Positions 1 through 5,474 of a stretch of DNA of 9,232 nt are shown one piece after another. The position numbers were made by a program, and so were the translations under genes. The DNA is taken from NCBI GenBank assembly GCA_002477185.1, contig DLOI01000106.1, forward strand, positions 31,492 to 40,723. Direction: 5' to 3'. Under the pieces are notes generated by a model. It made no database searches and was not told the origin of the DNA. It saw only the letters and a program-made list of their open reading frames with translations. Each line of letters opens with the position of its first letter. Positions within the stretch are counted from its first letter, which is position 1. Source of the DNA: Alphaproteobacteria bacterium UBA7488. Lineage in GTDB: Bacteria > Pseudomonadota > Alphaproteobacteria > CAAHEQ01 > UBA3637.

Positions 1-119
1 CGATGACGATTGATTTCTGTCACCGTGTCGGTTTGACATACGTGTCATGTTCACCATACCGTGTGCCAATCGCTCGTTTGGCCGCTGCTCAAGCAGCTGT
101 CAGAAATGCCAAAAAATAA
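1..119 (+). CDS. ppdK: Pyruvate, phosphate dikinase, C-terminal end (partial)
   Basis: The open frame (codons from position 3, stop TAA 117-119) gives the last 38 or so residues of a PEP-utilising enzyme. The segment [19 protein letters not shown] followed by [10 protein letters not shown] is the hallmark C-terminus of pyruvate phosphate dikinase. The Cys of CSPYRVP corresponds to the catalytic acid/base Cys of the pyruvate/PEP domain (Cys831 in the Clostridium symbiosum enzyme, from memory). PPDK interconverts pyruvate + ATP + Pi and PEP + AMP + PPi in the cytosol, serving glycolysis or gluconeogenesis. PEP is also the phosphoryl donor of the PTS, whose HPr and EIIA genes lie elsewhere in this window; any functional link is inference. 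The 5' part lies outside the window. A strong terminator follows the stop by about 20 nt, so this gene ends its own transcript. PEP synthase is less likely because the tail is PPDK-specific. Confidence 0.93.
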   Translation, partial: MTIDFCHRVGLTYVSCSPYRVPIARLAAAQAAVRNAKK

Positions 120-138
120 GCGGCATTTTTAAATGGGA

Positions 139-164
139 AAGCCCCCTTTTTTGGGGGCTTTTTT
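139..164 (+). terminator. Rho-independent terminator of ppdK
   Basis: Perfect 8-bp stem AAGCCCCC / GGGGGCTT (139-146 and 153-160) with a T6 loop, followed by a T run to 164. It lies 20 nt after the ppdK stop. The flanking A and T runs make it potentially active on the minus strand as well. Confidence 0.93.
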
Positions 165-279
165 ATATTATTTGATTTTTAAAATTGAATAATGTCAAAC
201 ATTTAAATGTTATTTTTCTATTTGGAATGCAGTTTATACACAAGCCGCAGGACGATTTAAAGTAAGTTTTCTCATGCAA

Positions 280-288
280 TGATATAAT
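280..288 (+). promoter_or_regulatory. Extended -10 promoter-like element
   Basis: TGATATAAT contains a perfect TATAAT (283-288) preceded by the extended -10 dinucleotide TG with one-base spacing. No good -35 is found 16-18 nt upstream, as is often so for extended -10 promoters. A start near 295 would place the 312-327 palindrome in the early transcribed region. No gene directly follows, so it could drive a small RNA or a long leader, or be chance in AT-rich DNA. Confidence 0.3.
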
Positions 289-311
289 AAAAGCTGCGAG
301 GTAATAATACA

Positions 312-327
312 TTACAATACATTGTAA
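312..327. repeat. Palindrome TTACAAT-AC-ATTGTAA (operator candidate)
   Basis: Perfect 7-bp inverted repeat separated by AC. The octamer AATACATT occurs twice here 10 nt apart (306-313 and 316-323), about one helical turn. The same centre recurs in the palindrome at 545-574. It sits just downstream of the extended -10 site, a usual position for a repressor site. Confidence 0.4.
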
Positions 328-544
328 CTAAATAGTGGTACACTTTAATGCTGCTTTTTGTTAAAAATCAACGGCATAAACTTTTAGATTTTATATGCAG
401 CTACGATTCGTTTAAAAGCTAATCTTTCCTAAAAAAACGGAAATTTCACAAAGATTGGAATTATATAACATACACTTATATTCACAAACATACTCTTTTA
501 TTCTTAAAATCAAAAATACATATGAATATATTCGTCATAAAATG

Positions 545-574
545 ATAAACTTAAGAATACATTCTTAAGTTTTA
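545..574. repeat. 30-nt palindrome upstream of the 165-aa gene
   Basis: Perfect 14-bp inverted repeat (545-558 with 561-574) around a 2-nt AC centre; the core reads TTAAGAAT-AC-ATTCTTAA. It ends 12 nt before the -35 of the likely promoter of the gene at 648. It may be a regulator binding site. As RNA it could form an AT-rich hairpin followed by a few Ts, so a weak terminator is the alternative. Confidence 0.45.
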
Positions 575-586
575 TAAAAAAAGTCC

Positions 587-615
587 TTGATTTTATTAGA
601 TAAATAAAATAAACT
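587..615 (+). promoter_or_regulatory. Likely sigma70 promoter of the 165-aa gene
   Basis: TTGATT (587-592), spacer 17, TAAACT (610-615), each 4/6 to consensus. The predicted start near 622 gives a leader of about 26 nt that contains the strong Shine-Dalgarno AAGGGGAG at 628-635. Confidence 0.45.
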
Positions 616-647
616 AAAAAAGTCAGCAAGGGGAGACAAATACGGCT

Positions 648-1145
648 ATGAAAGAAAATTTACACAAAATTTTATCTATTGGAAAAACCCTTACCGCGTA
701 TGGTTTAATTTGTGGCGATAAAAAACAAAAGGACGAAAATAAAGATTCCACTCAACACCCGTACGATCCTTATTCACCTCAAGCATTACGTTTTACAGCA
801 CAAGAAAAACTTCTCATCCAACCGATGATATTTATGAAAAACGGATCGGCAAGGCAATTTGTTCACTTATTAGTCAAAGGAATTGCTAAAAATAAAGGTA
901 GTGAAACCCCTACCCGCGTTTGTGATTTGATTGACGAAGCCGAAAAACTTATTTTGCCGCAAGCGTTGATTTATGCACAAAAATTTCCGGAAAATATCAT
1001 GTTTCAAGAAAATCTGAAAGATTTAAAAACAATGGTAAAATTATACAGACGTGCCTATAAAAGAGCGGCTGAAGAAGACAAAGCACAAATAGTCGTTAAT
1101 AAGCCCGGCACACCAATGCCCAAGTTAAGAGAACGCAATACTTAG
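648..1145 (+). CDS. Hypothetical protein, 165 aa, unrecognised
   Basis: I do not recognise the family. The start is supported by AAGGGGAG (628-635) 12 nt before the ATG. The product is soluble-looking, rich in Lys and Glu, mostly helical in appearance, with no signal peptide or membrane segment. An amphipathic stretch lies at about residues 4-20. A polar, probably disordered linker rich in Lys, Asp and Gln follows (about 24-45) with a HPYDPYSPQ turn. A helical body from about 50 to 150 ends in a basic YRRAYKRAAEEDK segment, and the tail is Pro/Arg-rich. The basic C-terminus could contact nucleic acid or partner proteins, which is speculation. It stands alone on the plus strand behind a terminator, with its own promoter and a palindrome upstream, suggesting separate regulation. 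Confidence 0.75.
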   Translation: MKENLHKILSIGKTLTAYGLICGDKKQKDENKDSTQHPYDPYSPQALRFTAQEKLLIQPMIFMKNGSARQFVHLLVKGIAKNKGSETPTRVCDLIDEAEKLILPQALIYAQKFPENIMFQENLKDLKTMVKLYRRAYKRAAEEDKAQIVVNKPGTPMPKLRERNT

Positions 1146-1192
1146 AGCATAAAATGTCCATAATGACTTTTTGATAAAAAGGCTCTTTTATT
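1144..1192 (+). terminator. Possible weak terminator after the 165-aa gene
   Basis: Starting in the stop codon, AGAGC (1144-1148) can pair with GCTCT (1182-1186) around an inner hairpin CTTTTT-GAT-AAAAAG (1167-1181); TTTATT follows. The outer stem is short and the loop long, so this is weak support. Confidence 0.3.
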
Positions 1193-1328
1193 ATAAATAG
1201 TTATGCCTAGAAAGAATATCCATATCCCTTCGGATAACCATATAGGCATATCGCTTTGAGGACAATAGATATTTTTGTGCATCAACACTAACCTCGTTAA
1301 ATTGAATTTTAACTTCTGCGCGGGTCAT
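1191..1328 (-). CDS. Doubtful short ORF or gene remnant, 45 aa
   Basis: An ATG at 1328 opens 45 codons ending in TAA (1191-1193), beginning MTRAEVKIQFNEV and ending SRHNYL. The frame stays open upstream to about 1388, adding some 15 residues of similar character (KKRFIARSVTER). The composition (Arg, Lys, Glu, mixed hydrophobics) looks protein-like, not like translated AT-rich spacer. There is no Shine-Dalgarno sequence before the ATG and I do not recognise the product. It overlaps two stem-loops. It may be the C-terminal remnant of a degraded gene or a chance ORF. Confidence 0.2.
   Translation of the reverse strand: MTRAEVKIQFNEVSVDAQKYLLSSKRYAYMVIRRDMDILSRHNYL
1202..1250. repeat. Stem-loop with nested hairpin
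   Basis: Perfect 8-bp outer arms TATGCCTA (1202-1209) and TAGGCATA (1243-1250). Inside is a 5-bp hairpin TATCC-CTTC-GGATA (1223-1236). No T run follows on either strand, so this is not a standard terminator. Confidence 0.4.
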
Positions 1329-1355
1329 AGCGCGTTCGGTTACTGAGCGCGCTAT
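1327..1355. repeat. Strong 13-bp hairpin
   Basis: ATAGCGCG (1327-1334) pairs with CGCGCTAT (1348-1355). The stem continues inward with TTCGG against CTGAG (1335-1339 with 1343-1347, two G-T pairs) to a TTA loop. It is the most GC-rich stem of an otherwise AT-rich region. Neither side has a T run, so a terminator is unlikely; a structured RNA or a binding site fits better. Confidence 0.5.
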
Positions 1356-1686
1356 AAAACGTTTCTTTCTAACTTCAAAATCCGTTTAATATAAACTTTA
1401 AAATCCAATAAATCCCTGAGGGATCCAAAAAATGAACTGATACATTCCGATAAAGATGTAAGACTTTAATTTAACCTTTGCCGGTTTGAGTCGACAATGC
1501 CTGCACCATCAAGAAAATAATGAGTTATATTAACCGTTCTCCCCTGTTTGGACATACACAAATCACATTACATTTCATTCAAATTTAAACTCTTTGGCGC
1601 TTTTAATCATCACTTTTAAAAGTCTTCCAAATCCATTTGTAATTCCCTATAATATAACAGTAAATTCACCCTAGCATTCCAAATTA

Positions 1687-1703
1687 TTTGTCAATCCGAC
1701 AAA
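1687..1703 (-). terminator. Small hairpin after the acidic protein gene
   Basis: On the minus strand TTTGTC-GGATT-GACAAA lies directly after the TAG stop (1704-1706) and is followed by TAATTT. The 6-bp stem with a poor T run makes it at best a weak terminator or mRNA 3'-end structure. Confidence 0.35.
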
Positions 1704-1976
1704 CTATTGCCCGTGGTTTTCTTCACTTTCAAAAGCATTTATAGCTTTTTGTTTTTCTTCTTCCTTAACTTCATGTGCGGCTTTTTCCTCGGCCTTTTCC
1801 AATTTATGAGTAGGATAAGCCGGTTGTATATCAGATATTTCCGCTTCCACTGGTTCAGGTTGGCACATGCCTGCCCCTGAACAATCCAAATCCATTGACG
1901 ACACTTCTAAAGTCTCAGATGTATTAATTTTTTTATTTTCGTTTATGACGTGTTCTTTATAATCATATTGTGTCAT
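1704..1976 (-). CDS. Small acidic protein with a Cys pair, unrecognised
   Basis: 90 aa, family not recognised. The start is well supported by AGGGGGG (1985-1991) 8 nt upstream and its own promoter-like sequence. Residues 1-27 are polar. Residues 29-38 read DLDCSGAGMC, giving the only two cysteines (32 and 38) in a C-x5-C arrangement. A Glu/Pro-rich stretch follows, then a highly charged Lys/Glu/Ala helix at about 57-82 that looks like a long amphipathic or coiled-coil segment. There is no signal peptide or membrane segment and the protein is overall acidic. It lies 57 nt downstream of the second CHR-transporter gene on the same strand. The Cys pair could bind metal or form a disulfide (inference). 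A role with the transporter is possible but unproven. Confidence 0.7.
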   Translation of the reverse strand: MTQYDYKEHVINENKKINTSETLEVSSMDLDCSGAGMCQPEPVEAEISDIQPAYPTHKLEKAEEKAAHEVKEEEKQKAINAFESEENHGQ

Positions 1977-2000
1977 ATTCTTTTCCCCCCTAGCTTTATA

Positions 2001-2029
2001 AAAATAATATTTAAGACAAACAAAATCAA
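2001..2029 (-). promoter_or_regulatory. Promoter candidate for the acidic 90-aa gene
   Basis: Minus-strand TTGATT (2024-2029), spacer 17, TATTTT (2001-2006), with a predicted start near 1994 just ahead of the Shine-Dalgarno. An overlapping alternative is TTGTTT (2018-2023), N17, TATAAA (1995-2000), but its start would cut into the Shine-Dalgarno. It sits wholly in the gap after the chrA stop, so the gene may be transcribed separately. Confidence 0.4.
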
Positions 2030-2033
2030 GATG

Positions 2034-2570
2034 TTAATAACACACAACACCTAATAATGCCATTACTGCCAAAAACAACGGCATTGGCATTTTTTTTAAG
2101 GACATCAAGACATTTCCCAATACAAAAAGAATCAGCGTTAAAAAGGAATAAACGGAAAATACATCTTTTTGAAACAGCGGGAAAAATAAAGATATAAATA
2201 TCGAAGCGATAAGACCGGTCGTTGCAATTTTAATGCCGTTAAAAATAGATATAATTTCCTTTTTATCTTTAATTTTATACCATTTGGGCGATATAATGCT
2301 TACTATTAAAACAGAGGGCAACACTAAAGAAAACGTTGCAATAATGGCACCTAAAAAACCAAAGGCCAAATAGCCGGCATAAGTGGCCATATTAACACCC
2401 AACGCACCGGGCGTAACTTCAGCCAAAGCTATAAAAGTGGTTAAATCATTTTGTGTAAACCAACCCCACTTATCAATCATATCGTTTAAAAACGGTATGA
2501 TTGCCAATCCTCCGCCAAACACAAAAATACCAGTCGTAAAAAAGGCGTAAAAGAGATGTAATGCTGTCAT
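2034..2570 (-). CDS. chrA: CHR-family transporter, short form, second half
   Basis: 178 aa, a half-length member of the chromate ion transporter (CHR) family in the inner membrane. It carries the family landmarks FGGG (residues 18-21) and EVTPG (51-55). A LVLPSVLI membrane segment and further hydrophobic helices reach the C-terminus, about five to six in all. Full-length ChrA proteins contain two such homologous halves; short CHR proteins are usually encoded as tandem pairs that work together. The ATG overlaps the stop of the preceding half by 4 nt (ATGA, 2567-2570) and has little Shine-Dalgarno of its own, so it is probably translated by coupling. The CHR name implies chromate export, but in an anaerobic or host-associated bacterium the real anion may be sulfate-like or unknown. 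Confidence 0.9.
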   Translation of the reverse strand: MTALHLFYAFFTTGIFVFGGGLAIIPFLNDMIDKWGWFTQNDLTTFIALAEVTPGALGVNMATYAGYLAFGFLGAIIATFSLVLPSVLIVSIISPKWYKIKDKKEIISIFNGIKIATTGLIASIFISLFFPLFQKDVFSVYSFLTLILFVLGNVLMSLKKMPMPLFLAVMALLGVVCY

Positions 2571-3124
2571 TGATTAAATACCCTTTTCGTTCTCTTGAAA
2601 TAAAGATATCCAATAAATCCGGCTAAAATAATAGGGATAACGGGAGATAATCCCATTAATATGTATAATAATATCGTCGCAAAAAAAATTAAAATACTAT
2701 ACCATTTTTTGATAGAAAATTTCCATAATTGGATAGCGAAAGATAAAATCAAAACACAAACAGCGATTTTAACTCCCTGCAATGCCTTAAGTACAACAGG
2801 ATAATCATTTACCTTATCAATAAACGGCAATAAGGCCAAGATAATGAGCATCGGGGTTAAAATGATACCAAACACCGCCAAAAATGCCCCAACCCATTTG
2901 GCACGTTTAAACCCGACAAAGGCGGCAAAATTAATAGCAATAATGCCCGGCAATGTTTGGCTCATTGCCAAATAATTAATCAATTCGTTCTCAGTAAGCC
3001 ATTTTTTCTTTTCAACCAAAGATGACTTAGCCAAAACAACAAGCGTATATCCTCCGCCAAAGGCAATAGAACCCAGCTTAAAAAAAGCTAAAAAAATTGA
3101 AATATATTCTTTGATTTTTCGCAT
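2567..3124 (-). CDS. chrA: CHR-family transporter, short form, first half
   Basis: 185 aa from the chosen ATG. FGGG lies at residues 22-25 and the QTLPG signature at 56-60; these are the conserved half-domain motifs of ChrA. Five to six hydrophobic segments follow, and the C-terminus is basic (KRTKR). It pairs with the next gene to make the two halves of a CHR transporter. An in-frame GTG six bases upstream (3130) is possible, but no ribosome binding site precedes it. The ATG at 3124 has AGGTG (3128-3132) a few bases before it, so I prefer the ATG. The pilin-like gene ends 12 nt upstream of this ATG, so the transporter shares the pilin promoter. That is an unusual operon partner. Confidence 0.9.
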   Translation of the reverse strand: MRKIKEYISIFLAFFKLGSIAFGGGYTLVVLAKSSLVEKKKWLTENELINYLAMSQTLPGIIAINFAAFVGFKRAKWVGAFLAVFGIILTPMLIILALLPFIDKVNDYPVVLKALQGVKIAVCVLILSFAIQLWKFSIKKWYSILIFFATILLYILMGLSPVIPIILAGFIGYLYFKRTKRVFNQ

Positions 3125-3136
3125 AAGCACCTGAAA

Positions 3137-3586
3137 TTAATGGCTGATAGGCAATTCAGTTCTATAATATTCCGATGTCATAAAAACACGGGCGTTTGTT
3201 TCGGCTTTTATTGCTTTAAAAATTTCGACAGGTACTTCATCTTTTATAACAAATATATTAATAATTTCAGGAGTTTCATCATAATAGTAGGCTTCCATTG
3301 TGCTAAGCATACCTGCCACTTTTTTACCATCAAGCCCTAAATCGCTTAAATTGGCATAGCGTACCCATATTTCTGCAGGAGCGCGCGCTAATGAGGATTC
3401 CAAAACCGGTTCGGCAACAATGGCAACAGTTGCCAATTTATACATTGTATCAATAATTTCATTTACCCGATATTTTTGCATGGCATAGGAATATCCGGCT
3501 AAAGCGCCAATGGATAAAACGCCTATAATGGCCAAAACACCCAGCATTTCAATCATTGATCGACCGAGTTGTGAAAATTTTTTCAT
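3137..3586 (-). CDS. Type IV pilin-like / pseudopilin protein
   Basis: 149 aa. The start MKKFSQLG is fixed by a textbook AGGAGG (3591-3596) 4 nt before the ATG; an upstream TTG extension is not needed. The short basic leader ends in Gly8. The mature N-terminus RSMIEMLGV leads into a long hydrophobic helix, with Glu13 at +5 as expected for prepilin peptidase processing and subunit assembly. Residue +1 is Arg instead of the usual Phe, a variant I associate with pilin-like paralogues of gut Alphaproteobacteria. The C-terminal domain (about 40-149) is soluble, with an ILE-rich strand and a Tyr-rich AYYYDETPE stretch. It is likely an inner-membrane-anchored pilin or minor pseudopilin. No assembly ATPase, PilC or secretin gene is in the window. 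It heads the operon with the two chrA halves. Confidence 0.85.
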   Translation of the reverse strand: MKKFSQLGRSMIEMLGVLAIIGVLSIGALAGYSYAMQKYRVNEIIDTMYKLATVAIVAEPVLESSLARAPAEIWVRYANLSDLGLDGKKVAGMLSTMEAYYYDETPEIINIFVIKDEVPVEIFKAIKAETNARVFMTSEYYRTELPISH

Positions 3587-3609
3587 ATAACCTCCTGTTT
3601 TACAAATAA

Positions 3610-3638
3610 AGTGTATTTGTTTCAATATCAAAAGTCAA
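3610..3638 (-). promoter_or_regulatory. Sigma70 promoter of the pilin-chrA operon
   Basis: Minus-strand TTGACT (3633-3638), spacer exactly 17, TACACT (3610-3615); matches are 5/6 and 4/6 to consensus. The predicted start near 3603 leaves a leader of about 17 nt carrying AGGAGG. Confidence 0.65.
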
Positions 3639-3668
3639 TTTTTTTCTTTATTTCATAAAAGGTTATGC

Positions 3669-3697
3669 TTGACTTCTTATTATAAATATTTTAAATT
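3669..3697 (+). promoter_or_regulatory. Promoter candidate for mutT
   Basis: TTGACT (3669-3674), spacer 17, TAAATT (3692-3697). The predicted start near 3704 gives a very short leader that begins at the AAAGGAG (3704-3710) Shine-Dalgarno, which is a reason for caution. It is arranged back to back with the pilin promoter. Confidence 0.4.
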
Positions 3698-3716
3698 TTC
3701 ATCAAAGGAGATAAAA

Positions 3717-4106
3717 ATGATTGAAATTGGTATGGCTATTTTATTGCATAAAGGAAAAATTTTCGTCGCGCAACGTAACCCTTTAAAACACTTGGGCGGT
3801 TATTGGGAATTCCCGGGCGGCAAACTTGAATCTGGCGAAACGCTTCAAGATTGCGTCAAACGTGAATTCTTAGAAGAATTTGGCAAAACCATTGAAGTGG
3901 GTGACTTATTCATGGACATCACGCATACATATGAAAATGCCGGCGAATTTCACTTAAGCGCTTTTTGGGCTTTTTGCGAAGATAATACTATCCCTGAAGT
4001 AAACGAACACATGGATTATAAATGGGTGAGCATCCCGGAAATGGAAAAGCTGAAATTTTGCCCTGCCGATGCGCCGATTATTGAAAAGTTGATGCAATTG
4101 GCGTAA
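3717..4106 (+). CDS. mutT: MutT-type Nudix hydrolase (8-oxo-dGTP diphosphatase-like)
   Basis: 129 aa, the same length as E. coli MutT. The start ATG is set by AAAGGAG (3704-3710); a 16-codon upstream extension from a TTG is rejected. AQRNPLKHLGGYWEFPGG (18-35) runs into the Nudix box, G35 to about K57, with the metal-binding REFLEE (49-54). This layout is that of MutT, which hydrolyses oxidised dGTP to the monophosphate in the cytosol and so prevents A:T to C:G transversions. The C-terminal FCPADAPIIEKL matches the MutT segment holding the base-contacting Asn119, but here it is Asp118, as in MTH1-like and NudG-like members. Oxidised dGTP is still the first guess, though a broader substrate range is possible. 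It converges with the CYTH gene, 4 nt apart, with no terminator visible. Confidence 0.9.
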   Translation: MIEIGMAILLHKGKIFVAQRNPLKHLGGYWEFPGGKLESGETLQDCVKREFLEEFGKTIEVGDLFMDITHTYENAGEFHLSAFWAFCEDNTIPEVNEHMDYKWVSIPEMEKLKFCPADAPIIEKLMQLA

Positions 4107-4110
4107 AAAG

Positions 4111-4683
4111 TTATTCTGTATCAAACCATCCGTTTTTTAGCATCATCAAATGCGGGTATCCGTGTATAACGGGTTCTTTGGCACAACCTGTTAAATCGGA
4201 CAGCGTTTGTTTCAAATAATCCAAAATGCCGTTAACATCTTCACGTGTTCCTTTATATTCCAATTCTACAAAATTCCCTAAACTTTCAACAGTATCAATG
4301 CTGATTTCAATATCATTGAAATCCCAAGAACGTCTGAACTTTTTAACAATAATTAACGGTTTAAAGTCCAATGCTTCTAATATTAATTGCAATGCTTCAC
4401 TAGATGCCACTTGCGTTTCATATTCTTCACAGTGGGTTTTGGGGAAAGACTCTTCAGGATAAAAACTTTTAAAATTGATGGAAGAATTACCATTTTGACA
4501 ACGAACACGCAACCATTTTGAAATATTTTCGGGATTTTTTAAAAAATCAATATGCGGCGGATTGTAATACATATCCGATTGTTGATAATCCCCTTTGAAA
4601 ATGGCATATTCATTTAATTTTTGTACCAAATCTTCTGGATTTTCAAGTATATATTTAATTTCTATTTCTTTGTTCGTGGGCAT
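4111..4683 (-). CDS. CYTH-domain protein (CyaB / class IV adenylate cyclase-like)
   Basis: 190 aa. The EIEIK signature (E6, E8, K10; ExExK) opens a CYTH triphosphate-tunnel fold. SDMYYNPPHIDF (36-47) and WLRVR (57-61) follow, then FKSF (71-74), EEYET (86-90), KKFRR (114-118), EISIDTVESLGNFVELEYKG (126-145). The order DxYYNPP / RxR / K / EYE / KxR / DxVxxLGxFxExE is that of the CyaB subfamily. Members bind a triphosphate chain with Mg and act as adenylate cyclases or triphosphatases (thiamine triphosphate or tripolyphosphate); the substrate here cannot be told. It overlaps the FlaR-like gene by 22 nt and has no clear Shine-Dalgarno, so it is probably translated by coupling. A later start would remove ExExK, so this start is firm. 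Confidence 0.9.
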   Translation of the reverse strand: MPTNKEIEIKYILENPEDLVQKLNEYAIFKGDYQQSDMYYNPPHIDFLKNPENISKWLRVRCQNGNSSINFKSFYPEESFPKTHCEEYETQVASSEALQLILEALDFKPLIIVKKFRRSWDFNDIEISIDTVESLGNFVELEYKGTREDVNGILDYLKQTLSDLTGCAKEPVIHGYPHLMMLKNGWFDTE

Positions 4684-5201
4684 TTGGTAATTTCATTTAT
4701 AAGTTGACCAGTTTCTTTAAATGAATATACATGAATAACATTTAAATGCGAATATTTTTTTAACAATTCTGAATACATTTTCATTTTTTGGGGTGCCTTA
4801 AACAAAATATAATACACCATTTCCCAATTTATTTTATCCTGTGCACCGTCGAGCATGCCTGCCCTGCTTGTTTGCTTTAGCATAGCACGTTTGACAAATC
4901 GATATGCACATCCAAACCGATTAAAATGATGGACAATAACCATATCGGCACGTTCAAAACGCTGAGGCATAAATTTTTGATAATTTCCTTCAACAATCCA
5001 ACAATCCTTTTGAATAAAAGTATCATGTTTTTGAATTGTTTCTTCTAAAGGACAACGCTTCCAATTAGTCCCCGGAATATGGGCTATTTTATCCAAATGT
5101 AATACGGGGAAACCTGTTTTTTGTCCCAATTTATGCGCCAGTGTAGATTTCCCGCTGGATGAAGGGCCGATAATACAGATACGTTTAACTGACACTGACA
5201 T
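4662..5201 (-). CDS. FlaR-like P-loop kinase (adenylate kinase-like NTPase)
   Basis: 179 aa. Walker A GPSSSGKST lies at residues 12-20 right at the N-terminus. HLDKIAHIPGTNWKRCPLEE (34-53) follows, the LD/P/W motif typical of proteins annotated as DNA topology modulation protein FlaR. VEGNYQ at about 70-75 and a basic lid-like region (YRFVKRAMLKQTSR) complete an adenylate-kinase-type fold. Such proteins are probably small-molecule or nucleotide kinases; the topology name is historical and the substrate unknown. The ATG has no Shine-Dalgarno, so initiation may use a short leader. The 3' end overlaps the CYTH gene by 22 nt, so the two probably act together. A nucleotide kinase next to a triphosphate-binding CYTH protein suggests phosphorylated small-molecule turnover, which is inference. 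Confidence 0.85.
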   Translation of the reverse strand: MSVSVKRICIIGPSSSGKSTLAHKLGQKTGFPVLHLDKIAHIPGTNWKRCPLEETIQKHDTFIQKDCWIVEGNYQKFMPQRFERADMVIVHHFNRFGCAYRFVKRAMLKQTSRAGMLDGAQDKINWEMVYYILFKAPQKMKMYSELLKKYSHLNVIHVYSFKETGQLINEITKCPRTKK

Positions 5202-5220
5202 AATATATTGATACCATATG

Positions 5221-5250
5221 CTTATAAAGAATGCAATATGTTAAGAACAA
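5221..5250 (-). promoter_or_regulatory. Promoter candidate for flaR-CYTH pair
   Basis: Minus-strand TTGTTC (5245-5250), spacer 18, TATAAG (5221-5226). The predicted start is near 5214, giving a leader of about 12 nt with no Shine-Dalgarno before the ATG at 5201. Confidence 0.35.
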
Positions 5251-5351
5251 TTTTCCCGGAAATGTACCGGTTATTGATCCATGACTACAATACCATCACA
5301 ATAATATCCAATTTTACACATCTACACACCCTCTTTTTCAAATTTAAAATT

Positions 5352-5377
5352 ACAAAAACCGCCCTTTACAGAGCGGT
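5352..5377 (-). terminator. Terminator after tRNA-Val(CAC)
   Basis: Minus-strand stem ACCGCTCT / AGGGCGGT with GTAA loop (one G-T pair; 5358-5377), followed by T5 with one stem T included. It lies just 8 nt beyond the CCA end. Confidence 0.85.
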
Positions 5378-5385
5378 ATATTTAT

Positions 5386-5462
5386 TGGTGGGTGTAACAA
5401 GACTCGAACTTGTGACCTCTGCGATGTGAACGCAGCGCTCTAACCAACTGAGCTATACACCC
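5386..5462 (-). tRNA. tRNA-Val(CAC)
   Basis: 77 nt with encoded CCA (5386-5388). Acceptor GGGTGTA/TACACCC, D-arm GCTC/GAGC, anticodon stem CTGCG/CGCAG with loop TTCACAT (anticodon CAC, 5426-5428), and T-arm with GTTCGAG. It reads GTG Val codons. It differs from the neighbouring tRNA-Val(GAC) at only five positions. It lies behind an intrinsic terminator, so it depends on read-through or a poorly placed promoter. Confidence 0.96.
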
Positions 5463-5474
5463 AGCGGTGCGATT

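Larger units (their letters stand above)
165..647. other. AT-rich intergenic region with palindromes
   Basis: About 480 nt without a convincing gene. It contains an extended -10 promoter-like site (280-288), two palindromes with the same core (312-327 and 545-574) and a likely promoter for the downstream gene (587-615). One 24-codon ORF (348-422, +) starting with ATG has no clear ribosome binding site and is not called. The rest is simple AT-rich sequence. Confidence 0.6.
1146..1703. other. Long intergenic region with strong hairpins
   Basis: Some 560 nt with no long ORF on either strand. It holds a stem-loop at 1202-1250, a strong 13-bp hairpin at 1327-1355, a short minus-strand ORF overlapping both (1191-1328) and a hairpin after the small acidic gene (1687-1703). 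The stretch 1390-1680 shows nothing I can support. I looked for SRP RNA, tmRNA and RNase P landmarks and saw none. It could house a small RNA or a decayed gene. Confidence 0.5.

Noticed and set aside
348..422. 24-codon plus-strand ORF in the first intergenic region
   Set aside because: No ribosome binding site and no sign of protein-like constraint beyond chance.
1327..1355. Strong hairpin as a Rho-independent terminator
   Set aside because: No T run follows the stem on either strand.
3140..3340. Plus-strand ORF of 66 codons opposite the pilin gene
   Set aside because: Antisense shadow of a well-supported pilin gene; Cys/Phe-rich translation and no ribosome site.
3587..3631. Upstream extension of the pilin by 15 residues
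   Set aside because: The AGGAGG lies inside this extension and points to the ATG at 3586; the extended leader would not suit a prepilin.
5208..5429. Plus-strand ORF ending in LVGVTRLELVTSAM
   Set aside because: It runs through a terminator and into the antisense of tRNA-Val; a common false protein made from tRNA antisense sequence.
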